NCBI GenBank assembly: GCA_947577075.1
Contig: CANPTW010000020.1
Location: 1-46,450, forward strand
Reading direction: 5' to 3'
From: an uncultured Oscillibacter sp.
GTDB lineage: Bacteria; Bacillota; Clostridia; Oscillospirales; Oscillospiraceae
Length of the DNA stretch: 46,450 nt
Made by a program: the position numbers and the translations under genes. This document shows positions 39,559 through 46,450 of the stretch, one piece after another. Position 1 is the stretch's first letter; every line of letters starts with the position of its first letter. The notes under the pieces are model-generated. The model did no database searches. It was given only the letters and a program-made list of their open reading frames with translations, and was not told where the DNA came from.

Positions 39559-41213
39559 GCTGAGATTTCCTGCCGGGGGCTTTTCTCGTCCTGCGGAATG
39601 TCCCCGCCAATAAAGCCGATGTCGCTGTAATGGATTTCAATGGTCTGCATCGCCTTTTTCGACCATTTGGTGCTTTTCTCATGCACCACGATCTTCTGAA
39701 TGAACAGCCGCAGCAGTTCCGGCGTCAGCTCTGTGATGTCCGTGTACCGCTTAGCCTTGGCGATGAAGCCGTCGGTGCTGGAAACCGTATCTTGCAGCTT
39801 CTGGATAGCAGCTTCCTTCGCTGGGATTTCTGAGGCCAGCTTCTTCTGTTCCTCCGTGTAGCCGCCGGACAACGTCTGAAACTGCTCCACCGAAATATGG
39901 CCGAGAACCCGATCCTCGTACAGCTTCTTGAAGATGGCATCCAGTTCGTTGCTGCGCTTCCGCATGGCGGTCAATTCCCGTTCCAGCCTGCGAATCTCCC
40001 GTTGAATCTCAGCCGATTGCCTGCTGCCGATGTACTCCGCAAACTCCCTGGTATGTTCCCTGGCCATTGCCGTCACCCGCCGCAGGTCCTCCAAGACTAC
40101 CTCGTCCAGCACACACTCCCGGATGTAGTGGGCGGTGCAAACCTCCGAGCCTTCCTTCTTGTAAGTGCGGCAGGTGAAGTTATTCCAGGTGGGCTTCATC
40201 GTATGCGCCCGATGCAGCACCATGGTGGCCCCGCAGTCGGCGCACACCACCAGTCCGGAATACTTGTTCTGCTCGTTCATCTTGGTGGGGCGGCGTTTGT
40301 TCTGCCGCACACGCTGAACGATGTCCCAGACCTCCTGTGTGACCAGCGCGGGGTGGGTCCCCTCGAATACCAAGCATTCCTCTTTGGGATGCTCAACATG
40401 CCGCTTATCCTTGTAGGATTTTGTGCTGTATTTCATGTTGATGGTTTTGCCTCGGTACAGTTCGTTCTCCAGCATACTGGCAACTGTGCTGCTGGTCCAG
40501 TGAAAGGGCTTCTCCGTATTTAGAGCCGTGTGGTTAATCCCGAACTTCTGATAGGCGTAAGTTGTGGGGCAGAGGATTTGTTCCTCCCTCAGCTTGCGGG
40601 CGATCTGACTCGGCCCGCTGCCAGCGGCGCACATGGCAAAGATTCGGCGCACGATTGCGGCGGCTTCCTCGTCCACAACCAGCTTTTTGCTGTCATTCTC
40701 GTCCTTTTTGTAGCCATAGGGAGCCCTGGTCCCAAGGCGTTCCCCTCGTTCAGCTTTTGCCTTGAAAACAGCCCGCACCTTACGGCTGGAGTCCCGAACA
40801 TACCATTCGTTGAACAAATTTTTGAACGGCATCAGCTCGTTGGTTTCGCTGCTGTCGGTGTCCACATTGTCATTGATGGCGATGTAGCGGACGCCGAACA
40901 TGGGAAAGCGTTCCTCAATGTACAGCCCAGTGTGAAGCTGGTTTCGACCCAGACGAGAGAGATCTTTCGTAATGATAATCCCAATTTCGCCGTTTTCCAT
41001 GTCGGCCATCATCTGCTGAAAGCTGGGTCTTTGAAAGCTGGCCCCTGAGTATCCGTCGTCCACATAGAAGCACGGGTTCGGGAAACGGCGCTCGGCGGCG
41101 AATCGCTGCAGGATCATTTTTTGATTTTGAATACTGTTTGACTCGTTTTCCGTATTGTCGTCCTGGCTAAGACGGCAGTACAGAGCGGTTTTCTTTTGGT
41201 TTGACGTTGTCAT
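39555..41213 (-). CDS. Large serine recombinase of a mobilizable element
   Basis: 552 aa from ATG 41213. Resolvase domain with Ser nucleophile in TALYCRLSQDDNTENESNSI, then FYVDDGYSGASFQRPSFQQM, IIITKDLSRLGRNQLHTG and FNEWYVRDSSRKVRAVFKAK; recombinase domain to ~res 290; zinc ribbon CADCGATMVLHR...C...C; long coiled coil ~res 400-480. It is of the TnpX/Tn1549-type group, about 550 aa, which is full length. It is the likely integrase of the Par/Mob module to its right. Attachment sites were not found. Confidence 0.9.
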   Translation of the reverse strand: MTTSNQKKTALYCRLSQDDNTENESNSIQNQKMILQRFAAERRFPNPCFYVDDGYSGASFQRPSFQQMMADMENGEIGIIITKDLSRLGRNQLHTGLYIEERFPMFGVRYIAINDNVDTDSSETNELMPFKNLFNEWYVRDSSRKVRAVFKAKAERGERLGTRAPYGYKKDENDSKKLVVDEEAAAIVRRIFAMCAAGSGPSQIARKLREEQILCPTTYAYQKFGINHTALNTEKPFHWTSSTVASMLENELYRGKTINMKYSTKSYKDKRHVEHPKEECLVFEGTHPALVTQEVWDIVQRVRQNKRRPTKMNEQNKYSGLVVCADCGATMVLHRAHTMKPTWNNFTCRTYKKEGSEVCTAHYIRECVLDEVVLEDLRRVTAMAREHTREFAEYIGSRQSAEIQREIRRLERELTAMRKRSNELDAIFKKLYEDRVLGHISVEQFQTLSGGYTEEQKKLASEIPAKEAAIQKLQDTVSSTDGFIAKAKRYTDITELTPELLRLFIQKIVVHEKSTKWSKKAMQTIEIHYSDIGFIGGDIPQDEKSPRQEISA

Positions 41214-41312
41214 CTTACCCTCCTTTGTTGGTCAAACCGTTCAGAGCATTGCGACATGACTATACTCCAAAACGGCCCGGATATCCAGCGTTTTTCCCAG
41301 ACAGCGCCGGGA

Positions 41313-41450
41313 TTACGCGCACAGCTTTTGCTGCTGGATTTCCAGGTCAATGAGAGTTTTCAGTTTTTCTTCCGGTGAGCAGCGTCCGTTCTTCGAAAAC
41401 ACGGATACCACTCGGATTGTTCTGCCGTAAGAAACTTGGATACGTTCCAT
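41313..41450 (-). CDS. 45-aa small protein upstream of the serine recombinase
   Basis: ATG 41450: MERIQVSYGRTIRVVSVFSK, then NGRCSPEEKLKTLIDLEIQQ, to TAA at 41313. Two beta-strand-like halves and a helix; the RBS is weak. Similar short frames precede serine recombinases in Firmicutes elements. It could be an excisionase or regulator; the family is not identified. Confidence 0.4.
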   Translation of the reverse strand: MERIQVSYGRTIRVVSVFSKNGRCSPEEKLKTLIDLEIQQQKLCA

Positions 41451-41688
41451 TCTGATTTGCTGGTTATCGTTTGGCTTGTCTATGATCGGGCCCTCCTTTC
41501 ACGACAGATTGGCCAATTATATTTATCAATTACAAAGTTTTATCCTGTATGAACATATTCGATTATTATTTTGCGAGGGTTTGTTTCGGGCGGCACGCCG
41601 CCCACGCTGGCTTTCCGCCATAGGCGGGGCCGGGATGGCACCCCGAAGGCAAAAAACCCACACAGGCCCGCAATGGGCCGGAGAGAGG
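41451..41688. other. Non-coding gap where a relaxase gene would be expected; possible oriT
   Basis: No gene. It contains inverted repeats (GGGCGGCACGCCGCCC near 41590, CCGCCATAGGCGG near 41617) and the run GGCCGGGATGGCACCCCGAAGG. Short stem-loops beside mob genes are typical of oriT. Relaxase coding sequence is absent. Confidence 0.3.
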
Positions 41689-42042
41689 CTATTCCTGTCT
41701 GGAGAGCAGATAGGTTTCCTCACAGAGCTTGTCTGCCAAAAAACGCATTTGGGAAACGGCCCTGCCGTCCAATTCGCCAGCCTTCTGGTGGCGGAGAATC
41801 TGCTGTACATTGGAATAGATTTTATTGACGCTGGCGTGCAAAGCGTGGTTTAGGTTTGGTGAGCGGCCCTTGAAATTGTCTTCCCGAATCAGACGGCAAA
41901 AATAGGCCGTACTGTACAGTCTGGTCATTGTCATGTACCGTTGAAGCCGCTGGTACTGCTCCTCCGTCATGCGGACGGAAAGGTTCCTGCTGTTGTCCCG
42001 CGTGGGCCTTCTGACTTTGCGAGTTTTTCGATTAGGCCGCAT
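41689..42042 (-). CDS. MobC-like relaxosome accessory protein 1
   Basis: 117 aa. Basic N-terminus (MRPNRKTRKVRRPTRDNSRN) then a ribbon-helix-helix (LSVRMTEEQYQRLQRYM), and the MobC-type C-terminal pattern NLNHALHASVNKIYSNVQQI. Overlaps the preceding similar gene by 11 bp. It should bind oriT DNA and help a relaxase, but no relaxase follows. Confidence 0.7.
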   Translation of the reverse strand: MRPNRKTRKVRRPTRDNSRNLSVRMTEEQYQRLQRYMTMTRLYSTAYFCRLIREDNFKGRSPNLNHALHASVNKIYSNVQQILRHQKAGELDGRAVSQMRFLADKLCEETYLLSRQE

Positions 42043-42361
42043 GGAGGTATCCCTTCTTTCTCAGCGCATAGATTCGCTCGTACACATTGCCTAAAAGGCG
42101 AACAGTCTTACAGAGCTGTTCCGCTGAGCCATAACCGCTGTTGAAATCGCGGGCAATGGCGTTGATTTCCCGGCCCGCCTCATCCATGAAGCGAATGACC
42201 CCCCAAGTTTCCTCCTCGCGGTGCAGGACGGGGCGGTTGGTTTCCATCTGCGTCATCAGCCATGCGTTGGCGGACAGCCCGGCAGCTGCGCTCTTTTCCT
42301 TTAAGAGCTCATATTCCCTGGCGCTCATACGAACGCAGGTGCGGTGTAATTGTCTTTTCAT
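42032..42361 (-). CDS. MobC-like relaxosome accessory protein 2
   Basis: 109 aa from ATG 42361 behind GGAAGGAAAACC. RHH-type N-terminus (HRTCVRMSAREYELLKEKSA) and MobC-like helical C-terminus (FMDEAGREINAIARDFNSGY). Same family layout as the next gene, which it overlaps. Tandem mob accessory genes are common in Tn1549-type and other mobilizable elements. Confidence 0.7.
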   Translation of the reverse strand: MKRQLHRTCVRMSAREYELLKEKSAAAGLSANAWLMTQMETNRPVLHREEETWGVIRFMDEAGREINAIARDFNSGYGSAEQLCKTVRLLGNVYERIYALRKKGYLHAA

Positions 42362-42498
42362 GGTTTTCCTTCCTTTCCGCTTTTGGCAATGCGGGTCTGT
42401 TGACAAACCCACTGATAAAAAATACCGCCCGCAGGCGGCATCGGGGTCAGGGGAGTCCCCCTGCAAATGGCGTTTTGACATCAAAATGCTATGCTTGC

Positions 42499-42551
42499 AA
42501 CGCTCTCGCCGCCGGGAGCGGCGAGAGCGTTGGCCCCGCCGAAGCGGGGCC
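42499..42551. terminator. Tandem GC hairpins in the 248-bp gap
   Basis: Stem AACGCTCTCGCCGC/GCGGCGAGAGCGTT, immediately followed by GGCCCCGC/GCGGGGCC with CGAA loop and TTTT on plus. They may terminate or attenuate transcription between the small gene and the mob genes. No other feature seen here. Confidence 0.45.
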
Positions 42552-42609
42552 TTTTCCAAGAGGTAGGGTGATTGAAATTTTGGGGGACGAGAGTGTGTCT
42601 CTTAGCAAA

Positions 42610-42918
42610 TTATTGCCGCATGGTGTTCCGTACCTTCCCAGCCTGGGCGAGTATATCTTCCTCTCCAGCCTCGTCCTGCCAGACGCAGGAGGCGGCGCAG
42701 TCCATGAACCAATCCGCCCGCAGCAGGGACAGGATGATGTCCCACATGATGGCAAAATCATCGCCGTGGCCTTTGTCCGTAAAGACGAGGACGTCTCCGT
42801 CAGAGACGCAGGGAAGACCGTGGACAGCAAACAGACTTTTTATCGTCTGATGCACATCCTCCAGCGTGTGGCCTCTTAGCGCCACTGCGGCATTGTCAAA
42901 GGAAATTCTCACGTTCAT
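42610..42918 (-). CDS. Unrecognised 102-aa accessory-element protein
   Basis: ATG 42918 behind AGGAGG. Acidic and helical (ISFDNAAVALRGHTLEDVHQ; IKSLFAVHGLPCVSDGDVLV; DKGHGDDFAIMWDIILSLLR). It lies between par and mob genes on the same strand, so it belongs to the element backbone. No motif recognised. Confidence 0.55.
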   Translation of the reverse strand: MNVRISFDNAAVALRGHTLEDVHQTIKSLFAVHGLPCVSDGDVLVFTDKGHGDDFAIMWDIILSLLRADWFMDCAASCVWQDEAGEEDILAQAGKVRNTMRQ

Positions 42919-43090
42919 TTTGCGATTCCTCCTGTTGTGTAGTGGACCACATTATATCGAGGTTGCCAGACCATATCCAGATAAATCGACGCACAGGAAC
43001 GAATGCCAGATGTGTATGAATGTACACATGGTCTTCCCAAAGAAAAAGGCCCAATGCGTATGAACATACACACCGGACTGTTTAAGAGCG

Positions 43091-43387
43091 CTATTCATTT
43101 TGCAGTGCTTGGAGAAAATCAAGGACACCGGCATCCATAGCAAGATCCTGCCTTTCATCATCCATAACATCCTGCGGAACCGACACATGCTTTAATTCTT
43201 CCTGGAGAACCTCACGCAGAGTATCCTTCAAATCTTTCCGTTTATGATAGCCGCAGACCGCCTCACAGATAGCACTGGTCTTGTTCTTTTCCTGAGAGAG
43301 AATTTGCCATGTCTCTCGATGCCTGGGATTATCCAGCGATAAGACGATATGAAGGCGGCGCTTTTGCCCACTGCGCTCAGTTTCCAT
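43091..43387 (-). CDS. ParR-like segregation protein
   Basis: 98 aa from ATG 43387, which overlaps the ParB stop. RHH-like N-terminus (KRRLHIVLSLDNPRHRETWQ) and helical remainder (KNKTSAICEAVCGYHKRKDL) fit centromere-binding ParR-type proteins of Firmicutes elements. It probably works in maintenance of the excised form. No ParM or ParA ATPase is visible. Confidence 0.6.
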   Translation of the reverse strand: METERSGQKRRLHIVLSLDNPRHRETWQILSQEKNKTSAICEAVCGYHKRKDLKDTLREVLQEELKHVSVPQDVMDDERQDLAMDAGVLDFLQALQNE

Positions 43388-44255
43388 CAGAACACGCACC
43401 TGTCTGCTGATTTGCGCCTAAAATCTCATCTTTGAGCAAATCGCCAATAGTTTGAAATGCCTGAGCCAGTTCATAGGATTCTTTTACAGAATCCTCAATC
43501 TCATCCGGCCTCATGCGGGTATTTTCCACCCAGATGCGAACATTTTCCAATGTAGGCGTCAGCAGAACTGCCCTTTCATATGCCTTGCAGAACAGCCCCG
43601 CGATTTTCCCTCTGCGCTCCGCTTCAGCATCCAGTTGGTCTATTTCCCGCACAGCCGACAGCATTTCGGCGGCAGCGGATTCCTGCTCCTCCGGCGGCAG
43701 ATGCTGGACTGCTTTCAGGATTTTCCAGCCCTGGTTGATGGACACGTCCTTCCTGTCCAACGCGTCTTTCAGGGCCTGGGGTGCAGTCTCCGCCAGCTGT
43801 GTGATCCTGCCCATAGTCTGTTCTCCAATTCCAACGGCCTGGGCCGCTTCTTTCCTGGTATTCACAGGAAAAATCGGGTTTGGTGAAATCATCAAACCCG
43901 ATTTCGCACTTTCACTTTTATGATCACCGCCCCCTGCGGCCATATTTGCCCTCGCCCTGGCCTCGATTTCCGGTTTGAGTTTCAGCGCAATCTTGCCTAA
44001 TTCCCACTTGTCCAAGTTGCGTCGACCCTTCTGTGTATCCAGCGCCCATTGCTTGGCTTCCAGCAAATCGGCAAACGAGAACACCAGCATTTTGTAGGGC
44101 AAGTCGTGTTTTTCGCAGATACGAAAGCGATTGTGCCCGTCAATGACGATCATGGCCTCGTTGACGATGATGGGCGCGTAACAGCCGTTTCCCAGGATGT
44201 CGCTCTCCAAAGAAGAAAACTGCTCCACGCTGAGAGGCGGGAGCAGGTGTTCCAT
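43377..44255 (-). CDS. ParB/Spo0J-family partition protein
   Basis: 292 aa. The N-terminal ParB nuclease-like domain has VIDGHNRFRICEKHDLPYK (GHNR motif) and DTQKGRRNLDKWELG. The central helix-turn-helix is NTRKEAAQAVGIGEQTMGRI. The C-terminus is helical. An in-frame CTG at 44315 lies 8 bp after AAGGAG and would add 20 residues (LKNTKTTYSSSERTPVVLPE) that fit ParB N-termini, while ATG 44255 lacks a good RBS, so the true start may be CTG. It acts with the ParR-like gene it overlaps. Confidence 0.85.
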   Translation of the reverse strand: MEHLLPPLSVEQFSSLESDILGNGCYAPIIVNEAMIVIDGHNRFRICEKHDLPYKMLVFSFADLLEAKQWALDTQKGRRNLDKWELGKIALKLKPEIEARARANMAAGGGDHKSESAKSGLMISPNPIFPVNTRKEAAQAVGIGEQTMGRITQLAETAPQALKDALDRKDVSINQGWKILKAVQHLPPEEQESAAAEMLSAVREIDQLDAEAERRGKIAGLFCKAYERAVLLTPTLENVRIWVENTRMRPDEIEDSVKESYELAQAFQTIGDLLKDEILGANQQTGACSDGN

Positions 44256-44368
44256 CTCCGGCAGGACGACGGGCGTCCGTTCAGAGCTGCTGTATGTGGT
44301 TTTTGTGTTTTTCAGAGTACCATCTCCTTCAGTTTATTTTTGTGAGCCTCCGCCGTAAGTTTGCCGTT

Positions 44369-44548
44369 CTATCCAACCCGGTTCCTGACAGGCAACCCTG
44401 CTCGGCGCTGTGTCGTGTTTCTTTCCTTGGCCCGCTCGTTCAAATTGAAGTTATGGCAGGCTTCCCCGTAAAAGTATCCGATTGGACGGTCATGTACTTT
44501 TACCCGAAGAGCATATATGCCCTTCGGGTACAGCGTAAACCTGTTCAT
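44369..44548 (-). CDS. Possible 59-aa small protein
   Basis: ATG 44548, preceded by GAAAGAG at long spacing: MNRFTLYPKGIYALRVKVHD then RPIGYFYGEACHNFNLNERA, to a stop at 44369. It is the only plausible frame in the 450-bp gap between ParB and the CAP-domain gene. No homology recognised; it may be a remnant. Confidence 0.3.
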   Translation of the reverse strand: MNRFTLYPKGIYALRVKVHDRPIGYFYGEACHNFNLNERAKERNTTQRRAGLPVRNRVG

Positions 44549-44766
44549 AATATCCAATCTCTTTCGAGAAAGCCTGTTAGAATAAAACGAGTAAAATCAG
44601 TTGAATTTTTCTATTTCCAAATGCCTTGCTGTAATGTACAGCATAACATCGGTGGAAATACTTGTCAAGAAAAATTTTCGACGGGTATTTTCTTCATTTG
44701 CAGGGCCTATGAAAAAGCAGGGACCAGATGTTATTCCGGTCCCCGCTGTGTCGCTGTTCCAGCCGC

Positions 44767-45537
44767 TCATTCGTATGGATTATGCCCAGTGGGATCGCCT
44801 ACGACCATGTAGCAGTAAGCTTTCCCGTTTTTGAAGGTGACGCCGGTTCCGACGTGGGACGCCTCCTCCAGCAGCATAGTCGCATAATGTTCGGGCGATT
44901 CTATCCAGTAAATGATTGCCTGCCGGGCAATATCCGGGCAGCCGTAAGCGGTGAATACCGTCAGGTTGTAGAGTCCGCCGTGAGGCCAGCCGTAGCGGAT
45001 GAGAGCCATGTGGTCATAGGGCCTGTGCTCCTTGACACACTGGCTGGAGACGTCCTGGGCGGCATTCATGAGGGATTCGTCCATGGGCAACTCCGCGATA
45101 CCGTTCTCCCGGCGCACCTCGTTGATGAAGCGCACCATTTCCATGCGGATGTCCATGTTTGCGGAGAGGTCCAGGACTTCCTTGAAGGCGGGTTCGGCGG
45201 TCCCCTTGGTGGCGGAGCCGACTGTCAGTGTCAGGCTGCCGCTGATTCCGGCTTCATCAGTGACGGTAATTTCCGCCGTACCCTCCGCCTTGGCGACGGC
45301 CACCCAATAGGTCAGGACCCGCTCGATGGCAACGGCCTCCGGGTTGCTGGAGCTCACCGTGTACTCCGCTCCGGCGGGGCCGATCATGAGGAGGCTCCGT
45401 TCGCCCACCTCTAGGGTATTGCCCTTATAGCTACCTACTCGGATTCCCGACTCTGCCGCCTGGGCTGGCCCCACCAACAGCGCCGCTGCAAGGAAACTGA
45501 TTGCCAATGTTCGAAGCGTTTTTCTTTTCCTTTTCAT
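44767..45537 (-). CDS. Secreted CAP/SCP-domain protein with Ig-like N-terminal domain
   Basis: 256 aa from ATG 45537 behind GGAGG. Signal peptide MKRKRKTLRTLAISFLAAAL...AQA, cleaved at ~res 27. Residues ~30-110 look like a bacterial Ig-like (Big2) fold (SNPEAVAIERV, GTAEITVTDEAGISG). A CAP domain fills the rest, with MVRFINEVRRENGIAELPMD, SQCVKEHRPYDHM and WIESPEHYATMLLEEASHVG. Clostridial CAP proteins are extracellular and mostly of unknown function; many occur in sporulation or cell-wall contexts. Own promoter. Confidence 0.82.
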   Translation of the reverse strand: MKRKRKTLRTLAISFLAAALLVGPAQAAESGIRVGSYKGNTLEVGERSLLMIGPAGAEYTVSSSNPEAVAIERVLTYWVAVAKAEGTAEITVTDEAGISGSLTLTVGSATKGTAEPAFKEVLDLSANMDIRMEMVRFINEVRRENGIAELPMDESLMNAAQDVSSQCVKEHRPYDHMALIRYGWPHGGLYNLTVFTAYGCPDIARQAIIYWIESPEHYATMLLEEASHVGTGVTFKNGKAYCYMVVGDPTGHNPYE

Positions 45538-45584
45538 AGCCGTTTCCTCCGTTTTCGTGATTTTGTTGGGCCTTTGCAACAGCA

Positions 45585-45613
45585 ACACTATCACGAATTT
45601 GGAGGAATGTCAA
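45585..45613 (-). promoter_or_regulatory. Possible promoter of the CAP-domain gene
   Basis: Minus strand perfect TTGACA (45613-45608), 17-bp spacer, poor -10 TAGTGT (45590-45585). Confidence 0.4.
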
Positions 45614-45649
45614 AAGGAGTCGCTGAACAGTCCATAAATTTTAATAAAA

Positions 45650-45696
45650 GGAAAACCGATGAAATTCTGCATACGCACTACTTCCATCGGTTTTCC
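45650..45696 (-). terminator. Terminator of the DUF4125 gene
   Basis: 12-bp stem GGAAAACCGATG/CATCGGTTTTCC with a ~23-nt loop; followed on minus by TTTTATTAAAATTT. Confidence 0.6.
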
Positions 45697-45736
45697 CGAG
45701 ATCGATAAAACTGTGTAGTTAAATAGCAGTTAACTC

Positions 45737-46366
45737 TTATGTTTGGTCTGCTCGTATCATGTTGCTATTTGCTGTTTCAAGAGAGTCAAATCCAAGTTGG
45801 CGAACTGTATTTTCCAGTATGGTCTCGCAAAGGTTTTCGCCAGCTTTTTGGGCCTTTTCTACTTTCCGGGCATACAAACGCAGTGTGCATACAGAATAAG
45901 TCATTAACTCACTGCGTACAAACGTCTCGAAGGAAACGCTGTCTTGATTATCGGCACTTCTGTGAATTGCCCGGCTATTTTGCGTAATTCTCGGATATTT
46001 CTTTTGAAGGGCCTCCTGCCAGACGACCTGTGCCTGACATATCCAATCGACCAGCCACAGTTTTTCCAGACTCGCCTCTGGAAGGTCTGATTTTAGCGCG
46101 GCGTATTGCTCCGGGTCCACCCGTTCCAGCATGTAGATGTACTTTTCATTGATGGGATTGCGACCCTCTGCCTGGGCAGATCGTAGATCCTCCCGCCAGC
46201 TTTTCAGCAATTCGGGAGACCATGCGGCTAACTGAGCAGAGCGGGTAATGATAAACTGTTCCCGGTCTTCAAACTGTGCCGACCGCTGCCCCGCCTGGGG
46301 AGCGGCGTCAAACAGCCGCCACTCCAGATCCAGCAATTCTTGTACAGAAGCATCCATAACGTTCAA
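45737..46366 (-). CDS. DUF4125 family protein
   Basis: 209 aa from ATG 46366. No signal or membrane segment. The sequence fits DUF4125 (LEWRLFDAAPQAGQRSAQFE; YIYMLERVDPEQYAAL; WLVDWICQAQVVWQEAL). Its start lies 7 bp after the stop of the gene at the window edge, so they share an operon. In Clostridia this family often follows a DUF4037 gene. Function unknown. Confidence 0.75.
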   Translation of the reverse strand: MNVMDASVQELLDLEWRLFDAAPQAGQRSAQFEDREQFIITRSAQLAAWSPELLKSWREDLRSAQAEGRNPINEKYIYMLERVDPEQYAALKSDLPEASLEKLWLVDWICQAQVVWQEALQKKYPRITQNSRAIHRSADNQDSVSFETFVRSELMTYSVCTLRLYARKVEKAQKAGENLCETILENTVRQLGFDSLETANSNMIRADQT

Positions 46367-46373
46367 AACTCCC

Positions 46374-46450
46374 TTAGAAGCACTTCCGATAAATAGCTTC
46401 CTCGCTCTCCAGGTCGAAGGGATAGTAGGCGTTGGTCATCAGCCGCTGCT
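46374..46450 (-). CDS. 3' end of the gene upstream of DUF4125
   Basis: Only the last 24 codons lie in the window (TNAYYPFDLESEEAIYRKCF, TAA at 46376-46374). By synteny it may be a DUF4037 nucleotidyltransferase-like protein, but too little is visible to identify it. Confidence 0.5.
   Translation of the reverse strand, partial: QRLMTNAYYPFDLESEEAIYRKCF

Overview
The first ~21 kb are GC-rich, strictly anaerobic Clostridia-type chromosome: [FeFe]-hydrogenase, NfnAB transhydrogenase, minimal SufCB, strong Gram-positive RBSs and TTGACA/TATAAT promoters. My best guess is a gut Oscillospiraceae (Flavonifractor/Lawsonibacter/Oscillibacter-like). This is inferred from gene content and composition only.

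Layout. 1-2105 (minus): NfnB (cut by the window edge) and NfnA, behind a promoter with a Rex-like site. 2399-5991 (minus): [FeFe]-hydrogenase and an overlapping GltD/NuoF-like flavoprotein. 6318-9752 (plus): HAD phosphatase, peptide-binding lipoprotein, BI-1 membrane protein. 9843-11503 (minus): SufB-like scaffold and SufC ATPase. 11695-12402: ferritin-like protein whose stop codon comes from a small inverted-repeat element. 12620-14755 (minus): YtrA-type GntR/ABC operon with two small downstream genes. 14900-19729 (plus): LRR protein, VWA protein, nitroreductase and MoxR-type AAA ATPase. 19927-20651: NifU-C protein and a small phage-like protein. 20649-21030: three adjacent short elements with terminal inverted repeats.

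21142-21217 is tRNA-Pro(GGG). A ~8.2 kb integrative element follows it directly. It encodes an FtsK-type translocase, an HUH-endonuclease/SF3-helicase Rep of the CRESS plasmid type next to an iteron/hairpin origin-like region, a SprT-like metalloprotease, a secreted SLH/amidase-like protein, an XRE regulator and a large serine recombinase. A 6-bp GGACCA core occurs at the tRNA 3' end and, in frame, inside the recombinase gene. Past it the recombinase frame runs through what looks like the original tRNA terminator. I read this as attL/attR with a recombinase tail that changes on excision.

29.6-46.4 kb is a mosaic of accessory DNA. It holds a 2.2-kb inverted duplication carrying two diverged RHH genes, a serine-recombinase fragment, a 157-bp MITE with a 5-bp target duplication, and an AT-rich island (~32.6-38.5 kb) with a cyclase-like protein and the decayed 3' end of a reductase-terminated NRPS cluster (truncated NRPS, AMP-ligase, ACP, doubly broken PPTase). 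A truncated tyrosine recombinase abuts the NRPS break. From 39.4 kb a mobilizable-element backbone follows on the minus strand (ParB, ParR, two MobC-like proteins, serine recombinase, no relaxase seen), then a secreted CAP-domain protein and a DUF4125 gene.

The most novel-looking item is the tRNA-Pro element: a CRESS-type Rep combined with an FtsK translocase and a serine integrase whose 3' end spans the attachment core.
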